Assembly: GCA_964598695.1 (NCBI GenBank)
Contig: CAZRDB010000253.1
Location: 1 to 6,029, forward strand
From: CAZRDB01 sp964598695
Lineage (GTDB): Bacteria > Armatimonadota > Zipacnadia > UBA1398
DNA: 6,029 nt
Direction: 5' to 3'
This document shows, piece after piece, positions 1-5,371 of this stretch; the first letter of the stretch is position 1; each line of letters opens with the position of its first letter. Below the pieces are notes generated by a model. It was given only the letters and a program-made list of their open reading frames with translations. It did not search any database and was not told the origin of the DNA. The position numbers and the translations under genes are program-made.

Positions 1-502
1 CCGCCCGCTCCGCGTCGGTGAGGTCGGCGTAGAGCCAGTCGTAGCCGATCGCCAGCGCGTGGGTCATCTCCGCCGTGTCGAGGAAGTGGCTCGGGTTCCA
101 GTCGTCGAACGCGGCGGCCGTGAGCAGCTCCTGCTTGGCTCGCTCGAGGAACCGGCGGTCGCCGCCCAGGCGGTACACGAGGCCCCACGTCGCCACGCGC
201 GAGAGGCACTTGCGGGACTTGTCGAGCAGGCGGGGGCCGATGAGGACATGCTCGATCGGCGGCTCGGGGAGCGTCTTCTCGGCGACGGCGAGCAGCTTCG
301 CGTACCAATCGGCGGCCGTGGCGTCGCGCGCGATCGTCGCCTGCAGCACCGCGAGCGACTCGTCGGTCAGCATCAGCCGCGGGTGGCCCGGCCGCAGTTG
401 CCCCAGCAGCGCGCGTCCCGTCTCGACCGGGTCGGGCTCCTGAGCCCGGGCCACGGGTGCGAGGAGCGCGCAGGTTGCGAGCACGCCGAGCAGCGAGCGC
501 AT
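1..502 (-). CDS. Secreted heparinase II/III-family protein, N-terminal part (C-terminus beyond the left edge)
   Basis: The first 167 residues are visible; the frame is open to the window edge. Residues 1-20 form a signal peptide: MR start, hydrophobic core, and an A-R-A cleavage site before QEPDP. The mature part begins with HPRLMLTDE (about residues 40-48), the usual opening of the alpha-helical toroid of heparinase II/III and oligo-alginate lyase proteins. It continues with helices containing a W-G-L-V-Y-R-L-G-G segment near 106-114 and DWNPSHFLDTAEMTHALAIGYDWLY at about 134-158, the conserved F-L-D-T-A-E-x-x-x-A-x-x-x-G-Y-D-W signature of this fold. The catalytic Tyr/His region is outside the window, so the substrate (alginate, heparin-like or another uronic-acid polymer) cannot be read. 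The ATG has a strong Shine-Dalgarno 8 bases upstream. It is the third gene of an operon with KDG kinase, which fits a lyase feeding unsaturated uronate into the KDG route. Family is confident; the exact reaction is inferred. Confidence 0.85.
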   Translation of the reverse strand, partial: MRSLLGVLATCALLAPVARAQEPDPVETGRALLGQLRPGHPRLMLTDESLAVLQATIARDATAADWYAKLLAVAEKTLPEPPIEHVLIGPRLLDKSRKCLSRVATWGLVYRLGGDRRFLERAKQELLTAAAFDDWNPSHFLDTAEMTHALAIGYDWLYADLTDAERA

Positions 503-510
503 GGCGAACC

Positions 511-520
511 TCTCCTCCCT
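511..520 (-). promoter_or_regulatory. Ribosome binding site of the heparinase-family gene
   Basis: On the minus strand this reads AGGGAGGAGA, ending 8 bases before the ATG at 502. It overlaps the TAG stop of the kinase gene (519-521). The short 16-base gap and the site sitting on the upstream stop codon indicate that the two genes share one transcript and are probably translationally coupled. Confidence 0.75.
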
Positions 521-1550
521 AGCGGCTCACGCGGCCGGAGGCGTCGCCCCCGGCGAGCTTTCGCACCTCGTCGACGCTCACGAGGTTGAAGTCGCCCTCG
601 ATCGAGTGCTTGAGGCACGAGGCCGCCACCGCGAACCCGAGCGCCTCCTCCGGGCTCGGCAGGCAGTGGAGACCGTAGATCAGCCCCGCGCAGAACGCGT
701 CGCCCCCGCCGACCCGATCCACGATGTGGGCGATGTCGTAGACGGGAGCGGTGATGACCCGCCCCTCGTCCCACAGCAGCCCGCTCCAGGTGTTGTGGCT
801 GGCCGAGAGGGAGCCGCGCAGGGTGATCGCGATGCGCCGGAGGCCCGGGAAGCGCGCGTGGAGGGCCTCGCAGACCTGCACGTACGAGGCCGCCTCGACG
901 CTGCCGGCGGTCACGTCGGCCGCCTCCGCGCGGATCCCGAAGACCTTCTCGGCATCCTCCTCGTTGCCGACGGCCACGTCGCACAGCGCGACCAGCTCAG
1001 GCATCACCTCGCTCGCCGTAGTGCCCCACTTCCACAGGTTCTTGCGGTAGTTGAGGTCGCAGGAGACCGTGCAGCCGCAGCGCTTCGCGGCGTGGATCGC
1101 CGCGAGACACTCGGCCGCGGCGGCCCGGGAGACGGCGGGGGTGATCCCGGTCCAGTGGAACCACCCGGCCTCCGCGAAGACCGCCTCCCAGTCGATCGCG
1201 CCCGGCGCGATCTCCGCCAGTGCCGAGTCGGCCCGGTCGTAGAGGACCTTGCTCCCGCGCTGTGCCGCGCCGGTCTCGAGGAAGTAGATCCCGAGCCGCT
1301 TGCCGCCGCGCGCGATGTGCCGCACCCCCACACCGTGCGACCGTAGCGCATCGCGACAGGCGTCGCCGAGGTCGTTGGCCGGGAGCCGCGTGACGTACTC
1401 GACCGGCAGACCGAAGCGGGCGAGACTCACGGCGACGTTCGCCTCGCCGCCGCCGAAGGTCGCCTCGAGCGTGGCGCCCTGTCCGAACCGCGAGAAGCCC
1501 GGCGTGGCCAGCCGCAGCATGACCTCGCCGAAGGTGACGATCGTCTTCAC
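519..1550 (-). CDS. kdgK: 2-keto-3-deoxygluconate kinase (PfkB family)
   Basis: A cytosolic PfkB/ribokinase-family sugar kinase of 343 residues, the usual family length. By family knowledge it phosphorylates 2-keto-3-deoxy-D-gluconate with ATP to KDPG, the last step before KDPG aldolase in uronate breakdown. The N-terminus TIVTFGEVMLRLATPGFSRF is typical of KDG kinases. PfkB signature 1 is the GGGEANVAVSLARFG stretch from residue 33. Signature 2 is DRVGGGDAFCAGLIYGL at 278-294, with the catalytic base at about Asp284; the VGGGDAF variant replaces the commoner TxGAGD and is seen in KDG kinases. The start is taken as the second GTG, since GGAGGG at 1565-1560 lies 9 bases before it, while the first GTG (1556) would leave only 3. 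The start overlaps the cyclase stop by 4 bases (GTGA). A related hexose kinase specificity cannot be excluded. Confidence 0.88.
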   Translation of the reverse strand: MKTIVTFGEVMLRLATPGFSRFGQGATLEATFGGGEANVAVSLARFGLPVEYVTRLPANDLGDACRDALRSHGVGVRHIARGGKRLGIYFLETGAAQRGSKVLYDRADSALAEIAPGAIDWEAVFAEAGWFHWTGITPAVSRAAAAECLAAIHAAKRCGCTVSCDLNYRKNLWKWGTTASEVMPELVALCDVAVGNEEDAEKVFGIRAEAADVTAGSVEAASYVQVCEALHARFPGLRRIAITLRGSLSASHNTWSGLLWDEGRVITAPVYDIAHIVDRVGGGDAFCAGLIYGLHCLPSPEEALGFAVAASCLKHSIEGDFNLVSVDEVRKLAGGDASGRVSR

Positions 1551-2209
1551 GTGCACGATCCCTCCGTTGCGCCACCGCTCGGCTCCGGGGTGCGCAGGAA
1601 CACCCGGGCCGGGGCGCCGTCGGCGCCGGGCAGCAGCAGCGGCGCGCAGAACAGCTCGTAGTCCCCCGCGGGCGCGTGGGTCAGATCCAGGCCCTCGAGG
1701 AGTGGGATCCCGGCCGCGAGCAGCGTGTGGTGGACGGTGATCCCGTGTTCTCGGAAGCTCCCCACCGAGAGGTAGTCGATCCCGACGAGCGCCACGCCGG
1801 CATCGCGGACCGCCCGCGCGCCGGCCGGATCGAAGCCGACCGCGTCCTCCGCGAACGTGGGCTGCCCCCATCGCCGGGAGTTGCGTGTCCGAAAGAGCAC
1901 GCGCGTGCCCGGCTCGAGCGAGAAGCTCTCGACCAGGGCGCGCGTGATCCACTCCGCCTCGCCGCACTCGACCACCCGGCAGGGGCCGCAGAGCAGATCG
2001 GGCGGGATCGTTTCGACCGTCGCGCCGTCTGCGATGAAGTGGAACGGCGCGTCGATGTGGGTGCCGTTGTGGGCACACAGCGCGAGCCGGGTGACGTTGC
2101 ACACAGCGCCCTGGGCCATCGAGGAGACGAGTTCCCGCTGGGGCGCGGGGTCGCCCGGCCACACGGGCAGGTTGTCATCGAGAGGGACCGTGATGTCGAT
2201 CCAAGCCAT
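1547..2209 (-). CDS. Cyclase-family metal-dependent hydrolase (PF04199, KynB-like fold)
   Basis: A 220-residue protein without signal peptide, the normal length for this family, which includes kynurenine formamidase KynB, isatin hydrolase and polyketide cyclase-like proteins. Seen directly: an early WPGDP (17-21) and the metal-binding motif H-x-G-T-H-x-D-x-P-x-H at residues 47-57, whose His and Asp residues hold the divalent metal in the family. A GIDYLSVGS stretch in the second half also fits. Members open amide or lactone-like rings by metal-activated water. The ATG at 2209 has GGGAGG at 2223-2218 with an 8-base spacer. It is the first gene of the operon with KDG kinase and a heparinase-type protein, and no tryptophan-catabolism gene is visible, so kynurenine is an unlikely substrate. 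A role on a ring or lactone intermediate of uronate catabolism is inference. Family confident, substrate unknown. Confidence 0.85.
   Translation of the reverse strand: MAWIDITVPLDDNLPVWPGDPAPQRELVSSMAQGAVCNVTRLALCAHNGTHIDAPFHFIADGATVETIPPDLLCGPCRVVECGEAEWITRALVESFSLEPGTRVLFRTRNSRRWGQPTFAEDAVGFDPAGARAVRDAGVALVGIDYLSVGSFREHGITVHHTLLAAGIPLLEGLDLTHAPAGDYELFCAPLLLPGADGAPARVFLRTPEPSGGATEGSCT
1560..1565 (-). promoter_or_regulatory. Ribosome binding site deciding the kdgK start
   Basis: GGAGGG on the minus strand, inside the last codons of the cyclase gene. Two in-frame GTG codons follow, at 1556 and 1550. Spacing is 3 bases to the first and 9 to the second, so the second is the likely start, and it also gives the expected KDG-kinase N-terminus. 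Confidence 0.65.
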
Positions 2210-2212
2210 GCT

Positions 2213-2223
2213 GGGAGCCTCCC
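2213..2223. promoter_or_regulatory. Inverted repeat between the divergent starts, carrying the cyclase Shine-Dalgarno
   Basis: GGGAG-C-CTCCC, a perfect 5-base inverted repeat around one central base. Read on the minus strand it gives GGGAGG with an 8-base spacer to the cyclase ATG, so it acts as that gene's ribosome binding site. Read on the plus strand, GGGAG lies 14 bases before the lipoprotein ATG at 2232, too far for a good site. Whether the symmetry has any function, such as an operator, is unknown. Confidence 0.45.
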
Positions 2224-2231
2224 GCCGCACG

Positions 2232-3692
2232 ATGGGCCGATGGTTCGCCCTGTCGCTCCTCGCGGCCTTCGTGGCGGCGCTGAGCGGCTGCGTCTCGCAT
2301 TCGCAGCCGTCGGGGACCGATGTCGACCCTCCCGGCGTCTCGGACATCATCGCCGAGCGCGAGAGTTCCGTCTCGGCGGTCTCCGGCCTCGCGTTCGCGC
2401 TCCGGTGCGCGACCCTGACGGTGCCCCAGGGCTCACTCGAGTACGACGCGGTGCTCCGGTTCGCCCTCTGCAAGCCCAGCGCGCTGCCGGATGACGTCCC
2501 CCTGCCCGCCGGCCAGCGGGCCCTGCTCGCGGTCTACTCGATGGTCGATGTCCGCGTCTCGGGGACCTGGCCGCTCCACCTCCAGCTCCTCTGCGACTTC
2601 GAGGATCCCGACCCCTACGACCCGGGCTTCTCCGTCTACCGCCTCGATCCCGATGCGGGGACCTACGTTGCGGAGGCCGCCGCCGAGACCACGGCGACCT
2701 CCGCGGCCTTCGGGATCCGCCCCGGCTACTACCTGGTGACCGTCCGCTCCGACGCGCCGTACTCGGCCGACCTGGTCGGTTCGAGCCCCCGCACCGAGAT
2801 CGCCTTCCCGTCGGCCGTCACGGCCTCGATCGACAATGCGTTCGGCCTCCTCGCCGAGGGGACCGGGCTGGTCCGTCTGACCAACGCGCTCGCCCCCGGC
2901 TATCGGGACCGGCCCTACGTCTCGCGCGACGGCACGCGCGTCGCGCTGGTCCGCGATGGAGGCACGGGGCCCTCGCGCCTGTTCGCGACCACGCCCTCGA
3001 GCCCGCAGGGCAACCTCGCGCAGGTCGCCGCGAGCCAGGCGGGCTGGCCGATGGGGGATGTCTCCTTCCTGCCGACGAGCGTTGACGCCCTCGTCCCCGG
3101 CCTCCTCGACCTCCCGGGCGCGGTCGGGCCCGGCGTGTTCCTCGTCCATCTGGTCGGGGGCGCCGCGCCGGAGCAGGTCTACCGCGAGACGCTCGTCGGC
3201 CGCGCTCCCGGATCCGTCGCCTGCTCTCCCGACGGCTCCTACTCCGCCCTCACGACGGCGCGGTACTTCCCGGCGAGCACTGCCCCGGGAGACTACGATG
3301 TCGCCCTGATCGACCTCTCCGCCCCGAGCGACCAGGAGCCCGTGCGGATCACGGCCGGGCTGCACACCGGCGCCGAGCCGGCCCTGACGGTCGAGTCGCT
3401 GTGCTGGGCGCCCGATGGCTGGATCTGGTTCGGAGCGACGGCGGAGGGCGAGTCGCGCATCTACCGCTGCGCGACCGACGGGAGCGGACTCGGAGAGATC
3501 GAGGCGCTGCGCGGCTGCCGGTGGCCGGCCGTCTCCCCGACGGGGGGCCAGCTCGTCTGCGAGCAGGCGGGGTCGCTGCTGCTGTACAACGTCGGTGACG
3601 GTTCCTCCCAGGCGCTGGGCCCGCCCGCGAACGGCTACGGGGCGAGCCTCATCGCCGCCGACACGACGAAGGTCAGTTGGCTGGGGAGGTAG
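2232..3692 (+). CDS. Lipoprotein with ZU5-like N-terminal region and PD40/TolB-like beta-propeller
   Basis: A 486-residue envelope protein of unknown function. Residues 1-20 are a lipoprotein signal: GRW, a hydrophobic stretch, then lipobox LSGC with Cys20 as the lipid anchor. Residues about 58-175 are beta-rich and contain LTVPQGSLEYD, then FSVYRLDPDAGTYV, then GYYLVTV. This order resembles ZU5-type domains of surface proteins. From about 225 to the end come propeller-like blades with S-x-D-G or S-P-D-G turns: RPYVSRDGTRVALV (228-240), GSVACSPDGSYSAL (327-340), ESLCWAPDGWIWFG (388-401) and WPAVSPTGGQLVCEQ (431-445), as in PD40/TolB repeats. Such proteins usually bind proteins or glycans; no catalytic motif is seen. 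In-frame starts at 2208 and 2193 would lengthen the leader by 8 or 13 residues; 2193 has a GAGGG upstream but would overlap the cyclase gene. It is divergent from the operon, so a link to polysaccharide use is only suggested by position. Confidence 0.75.
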   Translation: MGRWFALSLLAAFVAALSGCVSHSQPSGTDVDPPGVSDIIAERESSVSAVSGLAFALRCATLTVPQGSLEYDAVLRFALCKPSALPDDVPLPAGQRALLAVYSMVDVRVSGTWPLHLQLLCDFEDPDPYDPGFSVYRLDPDAGTYVAEAAAETTATSAAFGIRPGYYLVTVRSDAPYSADLVGSSPRTEIAFPSAVTASIDNAFGLLAEGTGLVRLTNALAPGYRDRPYVSRDGTRVALVRDGGTGPSRLFATTPSSPQGNLAQVAASQAGWPMGDVSFLPTSVDALVPGLLDLPGAVGPGVFLVHLVGGAAPEQVYRETLVGRAPGSVACSPDGSYSALTTARYFPASTAPGDYDVALIDLSAPSDQEPVRITAGLHTGAEPALTVESLCWAPDGWIWFGATAEGESRIYRCATDGSGLGEIEALRGCRWPAVSPTGGQLVCEQAGSLLLYNVGDGSSQALGPPANGYGASLIAADTTKVSWLGR

Positions 3693-3716
3693 GGCGAGGG
3701 GAGGGGGCCGAGCGGC
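3693..3716. other. Short gap between convergent genes
   Basis: Only 24 bases separate the lipoprotein TAG from the GHMP kinase stop. The gap is purine-rich on the plus strand. A 4-base GGCC repeat (3706-3709 and 3714-3717) could form a small hairpin, but it has no T tract. No convincing terminator was found for either gene. Confidence 0.5.
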
Positions 3717-4724
3717 CTAGCCGTGGGTGATCTCGATGCCCTTGGTGCGGATCCGGAACGGGATCACCATCGCGCCCATCGACTCGAGAACCTGCTCGAC
3801 GGCCTGGCGGCGCCCCGGTCGGCAGTAGCTGATCATGCAGCCCCCGCCGCCGGCCCCGCAGATCTTGCTTGCGAGCGCGCCCTCCTGCTTCGCGGCGACC
3901 ATCAGGCTGTCGATCAGCGGGGTGGTGACGCCCTCGGCGAGGCTCTTCCGAGCCGTCCACTCCTCGTCGAGGCAGCGCGCGAAGTCGTGGAGGTCGCCCT
4001 GCAGGAGGCACTGGCGCATGGCGTCGGACGAGCGCTTGATGACCTCGAGGCTGGCCCGCGTGGCGCCGGCGTCCTCGACATAGGACTTGAGCATGCTCCA
4101 GTTCGTGGTGGCCGAGAAGTGGGTCTCGCCGCAGAAGACGAGGGTGAGCCGCTCGTCCAGCTCATGCAGTGTGGCCTCATCGACGACGAGGGGCTCGCGG
4201 CGATTGCCCTCGAGCCCGAACCAGATCGCGTTGACGCCGCCGTAGGCCGCCGCGTAGTAGTCCTGCTTGCCGGTGGGCACGAGGATGCACTGGGCCTCGA
4301 TGTTGGCCGCGATGTCGATCACGGCCTCCTTCTCGATCTCGCGGCCCGCGAGGTCCCACAGGGCGGCCGAGGCGGCGATGAGCAGGCTGCTGGAGCTGCC
4401 GAGACCGGTGCCTTTGGGGGCCCGGTTGCGGGTGCGGATGGTCAGGCCGCAGGAGGGCTGGTAGACCTTCAGGGCGCGTACGATGAGGCCGCCCGGGCCC
4501 TCCGGGTCGAGTTCCTCGAGCGAGCCGGCGACCTGCTGCTCCCCGATGTCCTCGCAGAGCAGATCGTAGGCGCCGTCGTCGCGGGTCTCCATCGTGACCT
4601 CGCTACCGACGTCGATGGCGCAGTTGACCGTGTACCCGCCACCGACGAACGTGTAGAGCGGCCAGATATCGAGGGTTCCGCCGGCCAAGTCGATCCGGCT
4701 GGGTGTCGTGACTCGGATGATCAC
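3717..4724 (-). CDS. GHMP-superfamily kinase (sugar/heptose or mevalonate kinase-like)
   Basis: A 335-residue cytosolic small-molecule kinase. All three GHMP motifs are visible: motif 1 PSRIDLAGGTLDI at 8-20; motif 2, the ATP phosphate-binding loop PKGTGLGSSSS at 103-113; motif 3 KICGAGGGGCMI at 287-298. GKQDYYAAAYGG at about 152-163 contains the probable catalytic Asp155 and resembles the G-K-Q-D-x-Y-A-A-x-x-G-G of heptose-7-phosphate kinases. The substrate is not certain: D-glycero-D-manno-heptose 7-phosphate, another sugar or mevalonate are the family options, and no nucleotide-sugar or isoprenoid gene is nearby to decide. Start: GTG at 4724 with GGTGAGG five bases upstream, giving MIIRVTTPSR. 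A TTG ten codons earlier is in frame but lies inside a strong RNA hairpin, so it is rejected. The upstream neighbour is a receiver gene 97 bases away. Confidence 0.85.
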   Translation of the reverse strand: MIIRVTTPSRIDLAGGTLDIWPLYTFVGGGYTVNCAIDVGSEVTMETRDDGAYDLLCEDIGEQQVAGSLEELDPEGPGGLIVRALKVYQPSCGLTIRTRNRAPKGTGLGSSSSLLIAASAALWDLAGREIEKEAVIDIAANIEAQCILVPTGKQDYYAAAYGGVNAIWFGLEGNRREPLVVDEATLHELDERLTLVFCGETHFSATTNWSMLKSYVEDAGATRASLEVIKRSSDAMRQCLLQGDLHDFARCLDEEWTARKSLAEGVTTPLIDSLMVAAKQEGALASKICGAGGGGCMISYCRPGRRQAVEQVLESMGAMVIPFRIRTKGIEITHG

Positions 4725-4729
4725 AGGCG

Positions 4730-4736
4730 CCTCACC
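4730..4736 (-). promoter_or_regulatory. Ribosome binding site of the GHMP kinase gene
   Basis: GGTGAGG on the minus strand with a 5-base spacer to the GTG at 4724. It supports that codon over the upstream TTG at 4754. The site begins only five bases after the end of the hairpin and its short T-rich tail, so pairing upstream could affect access to it. Confidence 0.6.
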
Positions 4737-4741
4737 AGGTA

Positions 4742-4777
4742 CGAAAGAAGCCAAGACCGCAAGCGATCCCGGCTTCC
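4742..4777 (-). terminator. Long hairpin with CUUG tetraloop, probable terminator or attenuator
   Basis: Bases 4776 to 4747 on the minus strand fold end to end. The arms are GAAGCCGGGATCG and CGGTCTTGGCTTC: 13 pairs, of which three are G-U, closed by a G(CUUG)C loop, a known stable tetraloop. One further G-U pair can form outside. The downstream arm runs into TTTCG, so the RNA ends CUUCUUUCG, a short broken U tract. On the plus strand the G-U pairs become A-C mismatches, so the structure belongs to the minus transcript. It lies about 45 bases after the receiver stop and just before the GHMP ribosome binding site. The weak U tract leaves room for an attenuator instead. Confidence 0.6.
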
Positions 4778-4803
4778 GAGGGTCATGCCACGAGCGCTGC
4801 CAT

Positions 4804-4818
4804 GGGCCCCGTGGGCCC
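4804..4818. repeat. GGGCCC inverted repeat just after the receiver gene
   Basis: GGGCCC, a 3-base loop (CGT on plus), then GGGCCC again. It can form a 6-base GC-only hairpin four bases past the receiver stop codon. No T tract follows on either strand, so it is not a classical terminator. It may slow polymerase or protect the 3' end, or be chance in GC-rich DNA. Confidence 0.35.
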
Positions 4819-4821
4819 GGC

Positions 4822-5220
4822 CTAGAGATCGACCACGGGGTCGTCGTCGCTCGGACGGTCGAGAATGCGCTCGACGAACGTGATGAGCTCGAGCGGGTTG
4901 AACGGCTTCGTGAGATAGGAGTCCACGCCCTGCTGCCAGCCGCGGAAGACGTCCGCGTCCTGGGCCTTGGCGGTGAGCATGATGACCGGGATGTCGCGCG
5001 TCTCCGGATCGGCCTTGAGGCGCCGCAGGACGCCGAAGCCGTCGAGATGCGGCATCATGACGTCGAGGACGATCAGATCCGGCTTGACCTCGCGCACCTT
5101 CTCGAGGGCCTCCCGACCGTCGTAGGCCGTGTGCACCTCATACCCGTGGCGCTGCAGGTTCACCTGCACCAGACGGACGATGTGCTTCTCGTCGTCCACG
5201 GCGAGGATCTTCTTAGGCAT
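4822..5220 (-). CDS. Stand-alone response regulator receiver protein (CheY-like)
   Basis: A 132-residue protein that is a single receiver domain with no output domain. Seen: the acidic pair Asp9-Asp10 in KILAVDDEKHIV; phospho-acceptor Asp53 in PDLIVLDVMMPHLDGF; Thr83 in VIMLTAK; Lys105 in YLTKPFNPLEL. All key switch residues are present, so it should be phosphorylated by a histidine kinase and pass the signal by protein contact. A short acidic tail (SDDDPVVDL) ends the chain. The ATG at 5220 gives the standard MPKKILAVDD start, with AGGAG (5235-5231) ten bases upstream; a GTG 11 codons earlier adds a non-conserved stretch overlapping that site. No histidine kinase is visible, so the partner is elsewhere. 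It has its own likely promoter. The short domain gives no clue to the pathway controlled. Confidence 0.92.
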   Translation of the reverse strand: MPKKILAVDDEKHIVRLVQVNLQRHGYEVHTAYDGREALEKVREVKPDLIVLDVMMPHLDGFGVLRRLKADPETRDIPVIMLTAKAQDADVFRGWQQGVDSYLTKPFNPLELITFVERILDRPSDDDPVVDL

Positions 5221-5301
5221 CGATCCCAGGCTCCTCTCCGGGCCCACCCACACGGATCCCTACCCGCGGGGACAGGTCATCTCACACAACTGGAACGTGA
5301 C

Positions 5302-5329
5302 GGTATCACAGGGAATCCCGCAGGGTCAA
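5302..5329 (-). promoter_or_regulatory. Sigma70-type promoter upstream of the receiver gene
   Basis: Minus strand: -35 TTGACC at 5329-5324 (five of six consensus bases), a 16-base spacer, and -10 GATACC at 5307-5302 preceded by TGT, an extended -10 (TGn). The -10 hexamer itself is weak (three of six), which the TGn may offset. Transcription would start near 5295, giving a leader of about 75 bases to the ATG at 5220. It sits in the 151-base gap after the octanoyltransferase gene, the only sizeable non-coding gap in the window. Confidence 0.55.
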
Positions 5330-5371
5330 GGACGGCCACCCGCCCCCGAAGCCGCGAGACGCGCTCCCCGT

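Noticed and set aside
501..1346. A 281-codon open frame on the plus strand opposite kdgK
   Set aside because: It is antisense to a clear PfkB kinase and has no motif of its own; a composition artefact.
1551..2162. Upstream extension of the kdgK frame to a 547-residue protein
   Set aside because: The frame stays open through the cyclase gene, but the translated extension is Arg/Pro/Gly-rich with no domain, and it overlaps the cyclase in another frame. The GTG at 1550 with its ribosome site gives the normal KDG kinase length.
2172..2200. Possible plus-strand promoter for the lipoprotein (TTGTCA at 2172)
   Set aside because: The -35-like hexamer is good, but no acceptable -10 occurs 15-18 bases later, and it lies inside the cyclase coding sequence. 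Not enough to call.
2433..3365. A 310-codon open frame on the minus strand opposite the lipoprotein gene
   Set aside because: Its product is rich in Gly, Arg, Asp and Val repeats without a recognisable domain, and it lies fully opposite a frame with a lipobox and propeller blades.
3723..4883. A 386-codon open frame on the plus strand opposite the GHMP kinase gene
   Set aside because: Its product is a low-complexity run of Gly, Arg, Ala, Asp and Val with no family motif, while the minus strand carries all GHMP motifs. Long antisense frames are expected at this GC content.
5255..5279. GC-rich symmetry (CCCGCGGG) in the receiver gene leader, considered as a riboswitch or hairpin
   Set aside because: The core is a self-complementary 8-mer with no room for a loop, and no known riboswitch consensus is present.
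5338..5371. Possible terminator after the LipM-like gene
   Set aside because: Only a 4-base CGCG repeat around AGA (near 5354-5364) is seen, with no T tract on the minus strand.
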